Part shown: piece after piece, positions 42,833 to 55,909 of the stretch
How the letters are laid out: every line of letters begins with the position of its first letter
How positions within the stretch are numbered: the first letter of the stretch is position 1
DNA from: Luffa acutangula
Lineage: Eukaryota; Streptophyta; Magnoliopsida; Cucurbitales; Cucurbitaceae
NCBI GenBank assembly: GCA_036850905.1
Contig: CM072087.1
Span: forward strand, 37,365,689 to 37,429,688
Direction of reading: 5' to 3'
DNA: 64,000 bases
The notes under the pieces: generated by a model
The model's input: the letters and a program-made list of their open reading frames with translations, nothing else
What the model was told of the DNA's origin: nothing
Database searches by the model: none
Position numbers and translations under genes: made by a program

Positions 42833-43229
42833 ATATTATTCCTATTATACTAGTCTGACAAACGCATCAAAGCTATTCTCGTTGTACACTAATCAATCAG
42901 ACCTAATTAATTTACTAGCAACAATCACATTAAGATTATAATAGGTAGATAACCAATTTTATAACTAGAAAAAACCTAAATTAATAACAAACTGACTAAG
43001 TGCCAATCTTAGGGAGGCATGCAAAATGGTTTATTTAGAAACAACGCGCTTAAAATCCAAGATCATGTTGCAACCTAATCGCTAGTGGCTAACAAATATA
43101 ATTAGAATGACTGCGCCCCTCCTATCAGAACTAATTATGATAAAATAGAATTCAACTCACCAAGATAATTGAAATCATAAATTAAGCATCAAAACCTCAA
43201 GAAAATAATCAAGACTTACATAATTGAGT
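42833..43229. other. Non-coding DNA
   Basis: AT-rich, no coding frame. The right part (from about 43000) may belong to the degraded S-like LTR that follows, but similarity is weak. Confidence 0.4.
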
Positions 43230-43650
43230 GCCCAATTACTCGATTAACACCTAATCGATCATCGAAATGGGCCAAACCGACATTGAAGCTTGATTTGCCA
43301 CCCAACCTATGCTAAGCCTAAATTACAAGGGAAATTCAGAATTATAATGAAATGGAAAAGAAAGCGGTTGGGGGAAATTTGAGAAAAGAACACCCTAAAA
43401 TCGAAAAAGAACAATATATAGCAGCAGGCAGTAACGTTTAGTCGCTGCACATAGCGTCTCAATGCTACATCTTCGATTGACGGAACTAGCATGTGCGTGA
43501 GGCCAGCATCGAGACACTGGGCACAACATCTCAACGCTTCGGACAAGAATGAGCACAACAGCGGGCTTATAATGTCTCAACGCCAAGGTCAGCGTCTCAA
43601 CACTGAGCCTCGGGTCTGTTGGCAAGACGAGCTTTTCAAATCCTCGTCAC
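43230..43650 (-). repeat. Degenerate S-like LTR fragment, minus orientation
   Basis: Colinear with 7901-8200 over its left half. It has a TATA-like ATATATAG and several decayed GCGTCTCAACGCT motifs (43451-43610), in the order expected for an S LTR on the minus strand. The ends are lost. Confidence 0.6.
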
Positions 43651-44721
43651 CAAATAAAATTTATAAACTCCGACTCTATGCTACTTTTCAGTAGGTTGTG
43701 GTCGGGTTGTCTACAAGGAAAGGGTTATCTTTGTTAATTTTTCGATTCTCGCTTAACAGGTGGTTTGCAACGAAAGGGGGGGGGGGGGGGGTTTGGTCTG
43801 TTACTAACCTGATTAATTATAGGGTTAAGTACACAGATAGCCCTTATATAAGGCCCATATTTTGTAAATGTCAAACTTCTCCATTTATTTCATAAAAGGC
43901 TTGCTGGCCCAATTTCTTTTCACAAATGTCAGGATCCTTTTACATTTTAGCCCTCATACAGTTTTTTGCCTATTATATAATAAAAAATAAAAAACAAAAT
44001 TAAATAAGGAAATCAGACTGTTTCCTCCCTTAGTTCAAAAAAGATCGTGGAGTGAGATAGAGGAAACAAAATAGGAAAAGGGCAGGATTTGGAAGTTGCG
44101 ATTTCAACCCACTGGTGCCGGAAAATACTCCTCATTTTTTTCGATGATTTTGCGAACAAGACGACACAGGAACTGCGCGAAGAAGACAGACCTTCGTCTG
44201 GTATATTTCAAACTTTGGTGGTATATTGGTTAGGCTTTTATTCAATATTTTTTCCTTGAACATAATCTGGTATATTTCTACCAAATACCTAGTTCATGGG
44301 CGATGTCACCAAGATTTTTAGGGTTTTTCTCTTGCACACCATCCCTAAAGCGACAACACTCTATTTTTTCTTAATCGAAATGTTTAGGGTTTTTTTTGTT
44401 CTTCATTCTAGCTAAATGCTTGTTATCGTAAAGGTTGTAGAAACTGAAAATACTCTTATGATGATAAGATGTAATCCACATGCATTCGCTCTAATAGCCC
44501 CATTAGTAAAAAAATTTGTTATGTTCCTCTTTTTTAGCCAAAACAAAATAGCTCAATGTAGCTTAAGGCCATGAAACATAACAGTGTATTAGGAATGTTA
44601 TAGAGAATATTAAGAATAGAGGAATTAGGGGATTCTGACATATATTAAAAGACATTTTGAAACTATCACTGAATATTGAAAATCAAAAAGTTAATGGTTC
44701 ATATATACCATTTTAAGGAAT
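43651..44721. other. Non-coding DNA with a 16-base G run
   Basis: No recognised gene or repeat. 43776-43791 is an unbroken run of 16 G. The stretch 44030-44200 is less AT-rich but has no supported frame. TGGTATATTTC occurs twice (44199, 44269). Confidence 0.4.
43776..43791. repeat. Poly(G) run of 16
   Basis: Sixteen consecutive G on the plus strand. The length may be unreliable in assembly. Confidence 0.9.
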
Positions 44722-47700
44722 TGAATCTCCAACGGAAGCGATTTTCATAATTGTAAATATAATTTAGTCAATTAGAAAACCAATACATTGGACAAATAGA
44801 AACTATTTCTATGTAATACATATTAAGCATGCAAATTATGAGATCTAAACAATTTAGATTTTCGAAGACTTGCGTGATTTAACAGAAGAACTGCACAACG
44901 CTCCAAAATCACGTACTGTGAATTTCTCCTCCAAGAACACTACCATCAAGGGACCACCCGCTATGACTCTGGGCCTGAAGATCGTGATGGTGGGATAAAA
45001 AAAAACGTCTTGGATAGGGAATTTTGCAGCAATAGATTGTTGTCATTCTAGGGAGAGAATTCAAGAGATTTTTTTAGAGAGCTTATGTGATAACCATAGC
45101 AATATGCGTGAGAGTGTATATGAGAGAGTAACCATCAGACCAGAATAATATGTGTGGAGGGAAATTATGTTCCCTAATAGATCTTGGTCATTGATTGGTA
45201 TCAACAAGATTTGGACCATTAATTATTATCCCATAATAATTAATAATCCAAATAAGTATAAAATAATTTAATTAAACCAACTTTAATTAAATTAATTATA
45301 ACATAAAGCTTTAATTCAATTAAATCATATTCAATTGAATTAATTACGACAACCAATTGATTCACAATAATATTATATACTTAATTAATTTTACATTTGA
45401 ATCATATTCAAATGTACCTCTCTCATTTAGCCTACAGTTTTAATGTGCATCATATGTACATTAATTATTCACTATAGAATTAATTTTATTAAATCACATT
45501 TATCCAAATTTAATTTAATTAATTAATTATTCAATTAATTAATTCATGAATTAATCAATTTATCACATATTTAATTAGATTCATATTTGAATCATATTCA
45601 AATGCATTTTCTCATATACTATAGTTTAACATGAATCTCTATTCATATTATTTTTAACTTATAGTTTAATAAGAATCTAATTCATATTTAATATTTGAAC
45701 TCTTTCAAATATTTAATTATCTCATTAATTGATTTTGAACCATATCCAAAATTAATTTTATATTATATAGTTTAATTCAATAATTAAAATTATATTATAA
45801 TGTATCTCTATACATTATATTAATTGCATCACATACAATTAACTAAAATTCCCTTAATGTCCAAGACTACTTAATCTCAGTACCCATTACGAGCTAGTAG
45901 GTGGACCTAATGGACCTACAGATCAGAAGCTCAAACGATACGAGATTAACTGGCTAAACTCATTAACCAAATTAATCAACATTCGTTAATTGTGCGTCAC
46001 TTCACTAAAGGCCCACAGCTACACTCTTCTCATGGTAGAATATTTTTGTGTCCACGGATATCGACCATACCGGTAAGTCAATCCTTCACAAGTGTTCATA
46101 ACGTCAATTGGGTCAAATTACCATTTTACCCCTGGGTTACCTCTGGATCCTTAAGTACCACTGATCCCTCTAATGAACAAGTTGTTTAGGGTCCAACCAC
46201 TAAACAAAAATTCCTCTCGAGTCAGGAAAGGACAACACGTTTTTGTTCAAGACCCAGGATCAACCCTTAAGGGAACACACATCTACTTACCCCAATAGGG
46301 GAAGGAGTGAATTCCATCTTGTACTGTTATGTTCCCAGCCCCCACTCGGTCTTGCCCCTGAAATGGTAGGATTATTGAGTCAGCGAATTGATAACGGGCA
46401 AAAATGTCGCTATTTTAGTCCCAATTTATTAGGCTTTTTTGTGCTTTAATTGTGTTTTTATTGAAAATATTTAATGTATTTTGTTATTTGGTCTTTAGGA
46501 GCAAATTATGGATTTTGGTGAGAAAAGTGCCCAAAATGAAGCCATTCAAGCCCAATTTCCATGCTTGGGTCAAGGGGAGTCAAAAGAGGTCAACTATGAA
46601 GAAAAAAGGTCCAAAAAGAAATGTGGAGAGGCCCAAATTGAAGCCCAAATTCGTAGCTGAAAGATCGGGAAAACGCCTAGCGTCGAGACGGTGTAAGGAC
46701 AGTGTCGCGACGCTGTCCATTTCTTGTCCGAAAAGTCAATGACGTCACAGCGTCGCGACACTGAGCCAAATAGCGTCGCGACGCTACCCCCTTTCCGAGC
46801 CTATATAAGGCGCCCCTTGATGCCTCATTTTACCATCAATCATCATATTCTTCCATTCCTTTCTTGCTTTCTTGGCTCCTTTGGGAGCCTCTCTCAAGGC
46901 TTTCTAGCCTTTTTTAGAGTTTCTTTTGTGGGAAACTTTTGGGGAATTTTGGGGAGCATCCTAGGAGGCTCAAGGAGTGTTTGGAGGGACTCCAAGCGGC
47001 AGTAAAGGGGTTTTCGACGGTCAATTCCTTTCCTTTTATTATGCTCTTAATTATGCTTTCCATTGTAAATTTTGTGGATATTTTAGCTCTGTATAGCTAA
47101 ACCCCAATTTGGGGTCTAGAAATGAAATTATAGTCAAAATGTTGTTATAATTACCTGTCTCTTGCCCTTTTTCCTAATTATTTATATGGATGTGCTTGAT
47201 GCTTTATGCAATCTGGCCAATTGTGTATTTATCTGATTCTTAATGGAAACTCGACGAAGAGATATTAGGATAGATCGTAATTCATGCAACTAGTTTAATT
47301 GCCCGTCGTGACAACGAGATTAGTTTATTAAACTTAGATTCCTAAAATGAATCGGAGCGTAATAATTAATGATTTTTAATGGCACTAAGGACACTTAGGT
47401 TGTTAAAATGAATTAAATACAATTAGGGGAGACCGACAGGAGAACCTATGTGATTAACGGAGATTATAGGATTATAATTAGTTGGGCAATGAGATAGGAT
47501 AATTATAATGAATGTTTAGCTAATAATTGATTTTCAAGACGCCACTTCCCATTAAAAACTCTTTCTCCATATTTTGTCTTTTTTGATTGATCAAATTGAT
47601 TTCTTTAATTGCTTTAATTTTTAAATTCTCTTAAATTGCATGTTTTGGTCCCTGGATATTATTTGTCCCAAGTATTTTTAGTGCTCAAGGAATCTTTGCT

Positions 47701-48325
47701 TGCTTAATTTTCGTTTTGCCTCCCTGTGGATTCGATACTCGGTATTACCTACCGTTTTATATTACTTGTGACGACCCGTGCACTTGCGGTAATCGCTCAG
47801 CAACACGAACTGGCCACTCTCACCCATATAAATCTAAGGACAATCCCTCCTAAAGATGGGTTCATAACAGACTTAGGATTCAGATTGAGTTACCTAGGTC
47901 ATCCTATTGAAATAGTAACCTAAACTAGCCAACGACGTTACATCTAATAGTTACTATTTCGCTGTTCGGTCTTATACAAACTCATTACATAGGATACCAA
48001 AACTCGCATGTCTCCTACATGGATGCTTTGGATCATTGCATCTGTATCAAATATATAGCGGGTCGTATCACATAGTGTCACTAGGATAAGGTACCCAACC
48101 AACCCTATACTATAGACCATTTAGGTTGTTACGTGAACACCGATCCCCGTATGTCCCCTCATACTCGTCCAAGTTTCATTTAAACAACCTTGGATTTTAG
48201 GGTTAATTAATGCAAAAAACGATTATTCAATAACAAATTACTGAATCACTCAAGTAACACTTTATTGAGGTTTAATTAATTTGTTTCATTTACTATCTAT
48301 GAGTTTTAGGGCATAAAACCCAACA
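44722..48325 (-). repeat. R-family LTR, 3' LTR of copia element 1, split by an S-like solo LTR
   Basis: On the plus strand it starts TGAATCTCCAACGGAAGCG, resembling the reversed 3' end of other R LTRs (TGAAGG...GCGGAAG), and ends GGGCATAAAACCCAACA at 48325. Directly to the right is ACTCCCATCTGAACT, the reverse of a polypurine tract (AGTTCAGATGGGAGT), so this is the 3' LTR of the copia pol to the right. Net length without the insertion at 46389-47805 is about 2.18 kb. Confidence 0.85.
46389..47805 (+). mobile_element. S4-type solo LTR (1417 bp) with 4 of 5 bp duplicated
   Basis: Begins TGATAACGGGCAAAAATGTC and ends AATCGCTCAGCAACA; flanks CGAAT and CGAAC. The R LTR continues across it. It shares with the S family the GACGC palindromes (AGCGTCGCGACGCT, 46772-46785), a TATA box (CTATATAAGG, from 46801) and a GACCCGTGCACTTGCGGTAAT-like tail, but most other sequence differs, so it is a related subfamily. 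Confidence 0.85.
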
Positions 48326-48500
48326 ACTCCCATCTGAACTAAAAACCTAGTGGGGAATGTACATTAGCAATGATAATCAACGAAGTAGGAATAATGTTTT
48401 GTATTAATATTGTATAATACATGAAAAGTACAAATACAAGTAAAATACAATAAACTAGAGCATTCACAATACCCATTACATTTCTCCCACTTGCCCTAGA

Positions 48501-49877
48501 TTATTCTATGTACATATCTTTCAGACCTAGACTCTCTAGATGACCCTTGAACACTTTAGTCGTGAGAGCCTTTGTAAGTAGATCAACAATGCTGTGCTCC
48601 AAAGCTATCTTTGTGACGATCACGTCCCCTCGTTGCACGATCTTTGTGATGGGATGATAATTGCGCTCTATGTGTTTGTCTCTCTTGTGGCTGCAAGGTT
48701 CTTTAGAATTTGCCACGGAATCATTATTATCACAATAAAGAGTGTATGGGAAGTTCATATTTGGAACAACTTCCAAATCAGTTAAGAACTTCCTAAGCCA
48801 TACAACCTCCTTAGCTGCTTCACGGGCAGCGACATATTCGGCCTCCATGGTGGAGTTTGCAATGCATCCTTGTTTGATGCTATGTCAGACTATAGCTCCC
48901 CCATTAAGGGTAAACACTGACCCTGATGTTGATTTCCTAGAATCCTTATCAGTCTAAAAGTTAGAGTCTGTGTATCCTATAAGGATCAAATCCTTAGCGT
49001 CGTACACAAGCTGATAGTCCCTCGTTCTCCAAAGATACTTAAGGATGTTTTTCACTACAGTCCAATGGTCTAACCCTGGATTAGACTAGTATCTACTGAC
49101 TATCCCAACTGCATACCATATGTCTGACCTTGTACACAACATGGCATACATAAGGCTGCCCACAACTAAAGCATAAGGGATCTATCTCCTATCTTCAACC
49201 TCTTGAGGTGTCTTAGGACACTGTTCCTTAGACAAATTAACTCCACGTCTGAAGGGTAGTAAGCCCCTCTTGGAATTCTGCAACTTATATCGAGACAACA
49301 TCTTGTCTACATAGGATGCTTGAGACAAGGCTAACGTTCTATTCTTACGATTCCTTATTATTTAAATCCTTAAACATACTAAGCTTCTCTCAAATCTTTC
49401 ATTTGAAACTCAGTTAATAGCAAGGTTTTAATGTCAGCAAGATATGTTACATCATTCCCAATGAGTAGAATACCATTTACATACAGCACTAGAAAAGCTA
49501 CTAAACTGTTAATGATCCTTTTGTAAACACAAGGTTCATCAACGTTCTAGTCAAAGCCATAAGATTTGATTGTTGTATCATACTTTATATTTCAATATCT
49601 GGAAGTTTCTTTCAACCCATAAATGGATAGTTTAAGCTTGCAAATCTTTTGCTCCTGACCTTGAGCAATGAAGCCCTCTAGGTGAGACATAAAGATGCTC
49701 TCTTCAAGATTGCCATTCAAAAAAGCAGTCTTGACATCCATTTGCCAAATCTCATAATCATAAAACGTGGCAATGGACAACAGAATCCTTATCGACTTTA
49801 ACATGGCCACTGCAGAGAAGGTTTCATCATAGTCTACCCCCTCTCTTTGGATATAACCCTTTACCAAAACAAATTTT
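48501..49877 (-). pseudogene. Copia reverse transcriptase and RNase H, inactive
   Basis: The RT part (49877-49592) reads KGYIQREGVDYDETFSAVAM, then IWQMDVKTAFLNGNLEESIF. The catalytic YVDD is YVNG (49483-49472), so both metal-binding aspartates are replaced. Frameshifts and stops follow. RNase H at about 49015-48501 has DSRKSTSGSVF, STMEAEYVAA, LYCDNNDSVANS and HIERNYHPI, ending in a clean 115-codon stretch. Stops: TAG at 48956-48954 and TGA at 48887-48885, the latter where a conserved Trp is expected. It would copy the element RNA into DNA; this copy cannot. Confidence 0.92.
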
Positions 49878-51787
49878 GCAAAAGTAATAAACCTCAATTT
49901 AAAATCAATCTTTAATGCGGGATCCCAAGTTTAAAGAAAAACAAAATCCTCCAAACAAAGTTCAAAGAAAACAACCAAAGTCTCTAATGATTTTCAAAAC
50001 AACACAACATCATAATAATAAAGATTTGTCCTTTGTAAGTAAAACAAAATTCATCTTCTACTGTCTCCCATGGCTATCCGACCAACTCTGTCAATCGCCT
50101 TGAACGCATTTGCCTTTACCTGAAAACAAACATTTTTGGAAAGAGTGAGTATTGGAAATACTCAGTAAGTAACCTCATTACTCAGGTTGAGCTATGCAAA
50201 TTCATCAATTATAGATCATGTTCCTCTAGGTGGTTGTAAACCATACAATTTTAATGGGACTTAAAATTTTCCTCTTGATTATTTCCTCAATGGCCATGCA
50301 TGAACAATTACCCAATTTCCTCTTATTCCTCTCCCAACTAAGGTAGGCATCCTCTAGAGATTGCGCCTATCTAACGGTTAGTTGGCACCCAATTAGTAAG
50401 AGGCAAGTCTCGCCTATCAATACCTTACTTTCCTCTAGATGTACATCAAGTTTTCCTCCAAGGTAATTTTCATGCAAACATTTAAGGTTCATAAAAAAAA
50501 ACATCATATTTATGCATGCAGTCCCATAACAATCTATCATATGTTATAAATGCAGCGTAAAACTATAACATGAGGCATTTTTTTCCTCTCAGGCACATTG
50601 ACATCATACATGTACAGCAGCGTAACAACATAGATCCTCTTCAATCAGCTCATATATCCACAAGTACACGACATCTTATAGTATGAGTCACATACATATG
50701 AAAAGTTCACACATGAAGCTTATGCTACCAGCACACAATTCCCAACCTAGCATAAGCCTCCTAGTAGTAAGGTCACTTACCTGAATTAGCAACCAACAAC
50801 CTCTCAAGCAAAATCTCCTTTCGAACCTACAATACATCACAATTTGTAACGTCAAACACTTAAGTTGGAAGTTTGGAAGTAGGTTCAGTAGATATTACCT
50901 AAACTCAAACGAGAACAACTCACCAATTCCTTCCTTTAAGTCCTCTCCTCGTCCTTAGCCAAAATAAAGCACACAACACAAAGACCCACTCGAAAACTAG
51001 CCTCAACCTCTGCTGGACAACACCTCCGAATAGCTAAACTCTAAAATTTTCAACCCGAAATCGAATGGGTAACACAAAAACGGGTTCAATGGGCAATGGG
51101 TTAGCTTTGATTAATAACATAACTAAGAATGGTACTCAACGAACAAGGAACCTTACCCAAACTAAAGTCACTTCGCTGGACAGAAGCGTAAATGGTTGAG
51201 TATCGAAGCTTGAACACCAGAAATGACTGATTAAGGCTAAAACTAAATTTTGAACATACTGGGTTATCTAAATCTCCAATAAACCAACGATAGAGCTCAA
51301 CATGTGAAACAACTAACTCAAGAAAATGTACCCAACCCAGCCAATACTCACACTGTTGAAACTCCAAAGACGTGCGACGGTGACAGTAACTCGAACAGCA
51401 GCAGTGGAACGCGCGGGACGGCCTCAACAAGTGACGCGTGACGGAGAGCTGGAACCACACGACGGTGACGGACAACGCTGGACGCTAGAAGGACGGCGAC
51501 ACACGAGACTACAACCGGCAGCAAGGTGATAGGCGGCAGTGAGAAGAAGCGAGAGATGTTGAAGGTTGCGGCTAGCTTGGGAAGCTGAAGACCGAAAGAA
51601 GAAGAAAAAAAAAAGAGACATGGGGGGTTCTGCGTGTACAACGACTGAAGAGAGAAAAGAAATTATTATATCTTTTTTTTCCATCTATTCAATTAGGGTT
51701 TCCCAACAATCTGGAAATTAACTACAAATTAACTGCAAATTAACTTAAGACTTGAAAAGAACTTTACCTGAAATTAGGGGCGTTACA
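49878..51787 (-). repeat. Q-type (gypsy-like) LTR inserted in copia reverse transcriptase, 3' truncated
   Basis: On the minus strand it starts at 51787 with TGTAACGCCCCTAATTTCAGG and is colinear with 16201-19828. Landmarks on the plus strand: CTCACACTGTTGAAACTCC, CTCAAACGAGAACAACTCACC, TACATGTACAGCAGCGTAAC. It continues past the point where that copy ends, into blocks shared with 22975-23928. It stops at about 49878 before its own GTTACA end. It interrupts pol between DATEKVQT and the RLVAKG-type stretch. The GC-rich part 51340-51540 is LTR leader, not a gene. Confidence 0.8.
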
Positions 51788-52908
51788 ACAGTCTGTACTT
51801 TCTCAGTTGCGTCTCGCTTCCTCTTGTAGATCCATTTGCACCCTATGGGTTTTACCCCTTCAGGTTGGTCTACAAGATCTCAGACTTGATTGAAGTACAT
51901 CGACTCTATCTCAAGGTCCATAGCTTTGACCCACTGGTCTTTATCCATATCATTCATTGCCTGGTTAAAGGTCAATGGATCCTCGACCCCATCATCAGGT
52001 ATGACAGCTGATGTTTGTGCTAAACCCAGATAGCGCTTAGGTTGAATAACAACCCTCCTACTACGTCGAGGCATTCCCAACTCTTAAGAAGGATGGGCCT
52101 GACCAGATGTACTGGGCTCATCAAAAACTCTTCTTGAAGGTCCAGCCTCTGTACTGGTCTCATCAAAAACTCTTGTTGAAGGTCCAGCCTCATCAACAAC
52201 CCTTGTTAATGTATTTGTAGGTTCACAAGAACGTAGACCTAACACCATTTTACTTCGTGGCTTATGTTCTCTAACATGATCTTCTTCCATGAAAGTAGCA
52301 TTTGTCGATACAAACACATTATTTTCTTGTGGATCAAAGAAGTATCCACCTCTTGTTTCTTTTCGGTAGCCTACAAATAAGCATAATTTTGAACGTGAAT
52401 TGAATTTCTTTGGGTTTGCCACTAGCACATGTGTAGGACAGCCCCAAATTCTGAAATGACGTAAACTAGCTTTACGCCTTCTCCAGAGCTCAAATGGTCA
52501 GAAGCACTCTTTGAGGGAACTACATTCAAAATATAAACTACAGTCTCTACTGCATAACTCCAAAAAGAATTAGGCAATTGAGCATAGCTCATCATAGATC
52601 GAACCATGTCCAACAAGGTTCTATTTCTCCTTTCTAATACACCATTTTGCTGAGGTGTACCAGGTGCTGAGAGTTGGGACGTGATTCCATGTTCCATCGA
52701 ATAGTCTTATACTGCTTGAACTTTTCAAGGGCTTCATACTTATGACTCATTAGGTACAAATAACCATACCTTGAATAATCATCTATGAAAGAGATGAAGT
52801 ATTCATACCCTCCTCGAGCCCTAACATTCATTGGACCACAGAGATCCATATGTACGAGCTTTAAGAGCTCCTTGGCACGATAGCCTTTTCTAGTAAAAGG
52901 TCGTTTTG
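51788..52908 (-). pseudogene. Copia integrase and linker, internally deleted and fused to LTR
   Basis: Reading order: KRPFT, then DLCGPMNVRARGGYEYFISF and IDDYSRYGYLYLMSHKYEAL (integrase core with the first catalytic Asp region). A deletion and frameshift near 52695 remove about 35 residues, including the segment with the second catalytic Asp. Then PGTPQQNGVLERRNRTLLDM (the Glu region), KLCLFVGYRKETRGGYFFDP, NVFVSTNATFMEEDHV, a doubled VFDE(T/P)ST(E/S)AGPS-like stretch, and the linker into RT (DPLTFNQAMNDMDKDQWVKA). Without the second Asp it cannot join DNA. The fusion to LTR is at the left-to-right change GCAAAACGACC | TACACCGG around 52908. Confidence 0.9.
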
Positions 52909-53024
52909 CTACACCGGTATATCTCTAAGACTTCTTGAAGTAGGAGACTTGTGAGAGTCTTTTGGGAGAGATCTCTGAGAGAAGAAGAGACAATGGGATG
53001 CCTTTCACCCCACCTCAAGGGTCC

Positions 53025-53032
53025 TATATATA
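53025..53032 (-). promoter_or_regulatory. TATA box in the shared R LTR
   Basis: TATATATA-type sequence (CTATATATAG on the minus strand), at the same place as TATAAATAG in the R LTRs at 36063 and 55308. Confidence 0.5.
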
Positions 53033-53787
53033 GTAAAGGCCAAGACCCTTTTCCTAATAGGAAAAGGAAGACCTTTTCCTAATAGGAAAAAGGTCTCTAA
53101 TTTTAATAAATAATTAATTAATTTCATAATTAATTAATTACCCAATTAAATATCATGTATTTAATCTTAGGGATTTTATTATAATTAAAATTAATATGAA
53201 TCCAATTCATATTAAATTTACTTGAACTCTTTCAAATATTTTTCTCTCAATAATTAATTTTTCAAATTAATTCAAAAATTATATTATAAAGTTTCATAAA
53301 TTTTATATTATAATGCATCAATATACATTATATGATTCCCCAAATAAATTGAATACTTTCAATTTACAATTTATATTTGTTTGCTTCAAGTCTTTTTACG
53401 AGCTACTAGTGGGACCTAATGGACCTACAGATCAGAAGCTCCAACGATACGAGACTAATCGGCTTAAACTCTTTAACCAAGTTAGTCTTCATTTGTTAAC
53501 TGTGGGTCACTCCACTAAAGACCCACAACTGCACAATTCTCACTGCATAATATTTCTGTGTCCACAGATATCGACCAATACTACAAGTCAGTCCTTCACG
53601 TGTGTTTGTATCCCAGCTGGGTCAAATTACCGTTTTACCCCTGGTTTACATCTTTGTCGTTATGTCCCAAGTGCTCCTCTAATGAACAACCTGTTTGAGG
53701 TCCAACCAACAAACAGAAGTCCCTCTTGTGCCATAGAGAGGGTTGGGCCCATTGTTCAAGTCCCAGAGACACCACTTAAGGGAACAC

Positions 53788-55793
53788 TGTTGGGTTTTAT
53801 GCCCTAAAACTCGTAGATAGTGAATGTAACTGTTGACCGGATATTAATGAAATAATATTGATATATTTTTCCATTAATTGTTATTAGTTATTTTATATTT
53901 GTCTTTGCCTAATAATAACCCTAATCCAATAAACTAGACATCCAAGGTTGTAATATGAGTCTTGAACTATATGTAGCGACATATGGGATCATTCTTCAAG
54001 AAACAGCCTAAAGGGTCTATAGTATAGGGATAAGACTGGGTGCCTTATCCTGGTGACACTATGGATACGACCCACTTTGTATTTGATACAAACGCTGCGA
54101 TCCAACGCGTTCGTGTAGGAGACATGCGAGTGGGGATATCCTATGCAATGAGTTTGCATAAGACCGGACCGCGAAATAGTAACCACTGGTTATAACACCG
54201 TTAACTAGTTGGTTTTCTATTTCACTAGGACGACCTAGACAACTTAGTCTTAATCCTGAGTTGATTATGGACTCCTGCTCATGAGAGATTGTCCTTTGAT
54301 TTGTATGGGTGAGAGTGACCAATACGCCGACTCAATAAGCCTACCACTTTGGGGACAAGACCGAATGGGGAGCTGGGAACATAATCGTACAAGATGGAAT
54401 TCACTCATTCTCGACTTTAGGGAAACAGATGAGTGTTCCCTTAAGTGGTTACTCCGAGTCTTTAACAAAGGGCCCTACCCTCTCAATGGCACGAGAGGGT
54501 TTTCTGTTTGATGGTTGGACCACAAACAGGTTGTTCATTAGAGGAGAATTGGTACTTAAGGAAATAGAGGTAACCCAGTGGTAAAACGGTAATTTGACCC
54601 AGCTGGTGTTACGGACACTCGTGAAGGACTAACTAGTCGATATTGGTCTATATCCGTGGACACAGAAAATATGTCTGTAGTGAGAAGAGTGCAATTGTGA
54701 GTCTATAGTGGAATGAACACACAGTTAACGAATATTGATTAATGTGGTTAATGAGTTTGACCAATTAATCTCACATCGTTGGAGCTTTTGATCTGCAGGT
54801 CCATTAGGTCCCACTGGTAGCTCGTAAAGTAATTTGAGGCAACTAAATAATAAATTGAAAATGTTCAATTTACTAAGGGAAATAAATATAATATATATTG
54901 ATATATTATTATGAGAGAAATTAATATTTGAAGAAGTTCAAATATAAATTTATGGAAGTTTGAAAGAGTTCAAATAATGAATTAATTAATTTAAGGCCTA
55001 AAATGTGTTCGGGCAAAATTAATTAATTCTAGGTCGGGAATTAAATATGTGATATTTAATTGGTGGTTAATTAATTAGAGAATTAATTAACCGGGAATTA
55101 ATCAATTATGGAAATAATTAATCACTTAAGGAAGTGATTAATCATTTATGGAAATGATCTAATCACTTATGGAAGTAATTAGTCATTTGTGGAAAAGATT
55201 AATCAATTATGGAATTGATTGATCATGATTGATTGATTAAGGAATAAGATTGAATCAATTTTGGAAAAGATTGATTTAATTGAATATTTTATTCATGGCC
55301 TCTCTTCTATAAATAGAACACTAGACCTAATTGGTCATGACACTTGACACTCTTGCTCTTGCTCTTAGACTCTCAAAGACAAGACCTAGAATTCTCTCTA
55401 GCCTCCCTCTTAGAGAAAGACTCCCACAAGTCTTTTGCCTCCTAGACTTAGAGACATACCGGTGTAACCTTTGTGGTTAGTGTGTCAATCAAGAAGAAAA
55501 TTCCAGCGATTAAGAGGCGAGGAGGCTGTTGTGTTTTCGTTCGTTGGAGCGTCGTTGGCGAAGAACGGTCAAGACTACAACGAAGGTATGTGACGGTTCT
55601 TCCCCTTTTCTTTAGAAAAGCATAAAAATAAATATAGATTTATTTTTAAGCATGTTTAAACTGAATTTCCAACAACTTTAAAAGGAGTTTAAAGTTTGAT
55701 TGAGTTTTCGTAACGGTATTTTAATGTTAATTAATATACAGCGTAAGGTCCAATCGATGCGCTTCCGCTGCGTGGGGACTTTTATTCCCTTCA
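53788..55793 (+). mobile_element. R-family solo LTR (2006 bp) with AACAC target duplication
   Basis: Starts TGTTGGGTTTTATGCCC and ends TTTTATTCCCTTCA; AACAC flanks it exactly (53783-53787, 55794-55798). It lies in opposite orientation inside another R LTR. It has a TATA box (TATAAATAG, 55308-55316) and the ACCGGTGTAAC motif of U5. It is the most complete R LTR here and serves as reference. Confidence 0.95.
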
Positions 55794-55909
55794 AACACAC
55801 CTCTACTTACCCTAGAGTCGAGAAGAAGTGAATTCCATCTTGTGTGATTATGTTTCCAGCTCTCCACTCGGTATTGTCCCTAAAATGGTAGGCTTATTGA
55901 GTATGCGTG

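Larger units (their letters stand above)
48326..52908 (-). mobile_element. Internal region of R-family copia element 1 (degenerate)
   Basis: Minus-strand pol between the R LTR on the left (3' LTR) and the R LTR on the right (5' LTR). In reading order: integrase piece joined directly to LTR at 52908, integrase C-terminus and linker, a Q-type LTR insertion (51787 to about 49878), reverse transcriptase, RNase H, polypurine tract. Gag, protease, primer-binding site and the LTR 3' end are missing. Confidence 0.88.

Noticed and set aside
51326..51684. Several overlapping frames near 51.4 kb
   Set aside because: They fall in the GC-rich leader part of the Q LTR; the second copy at 18780-18970 does not keep the same frames.
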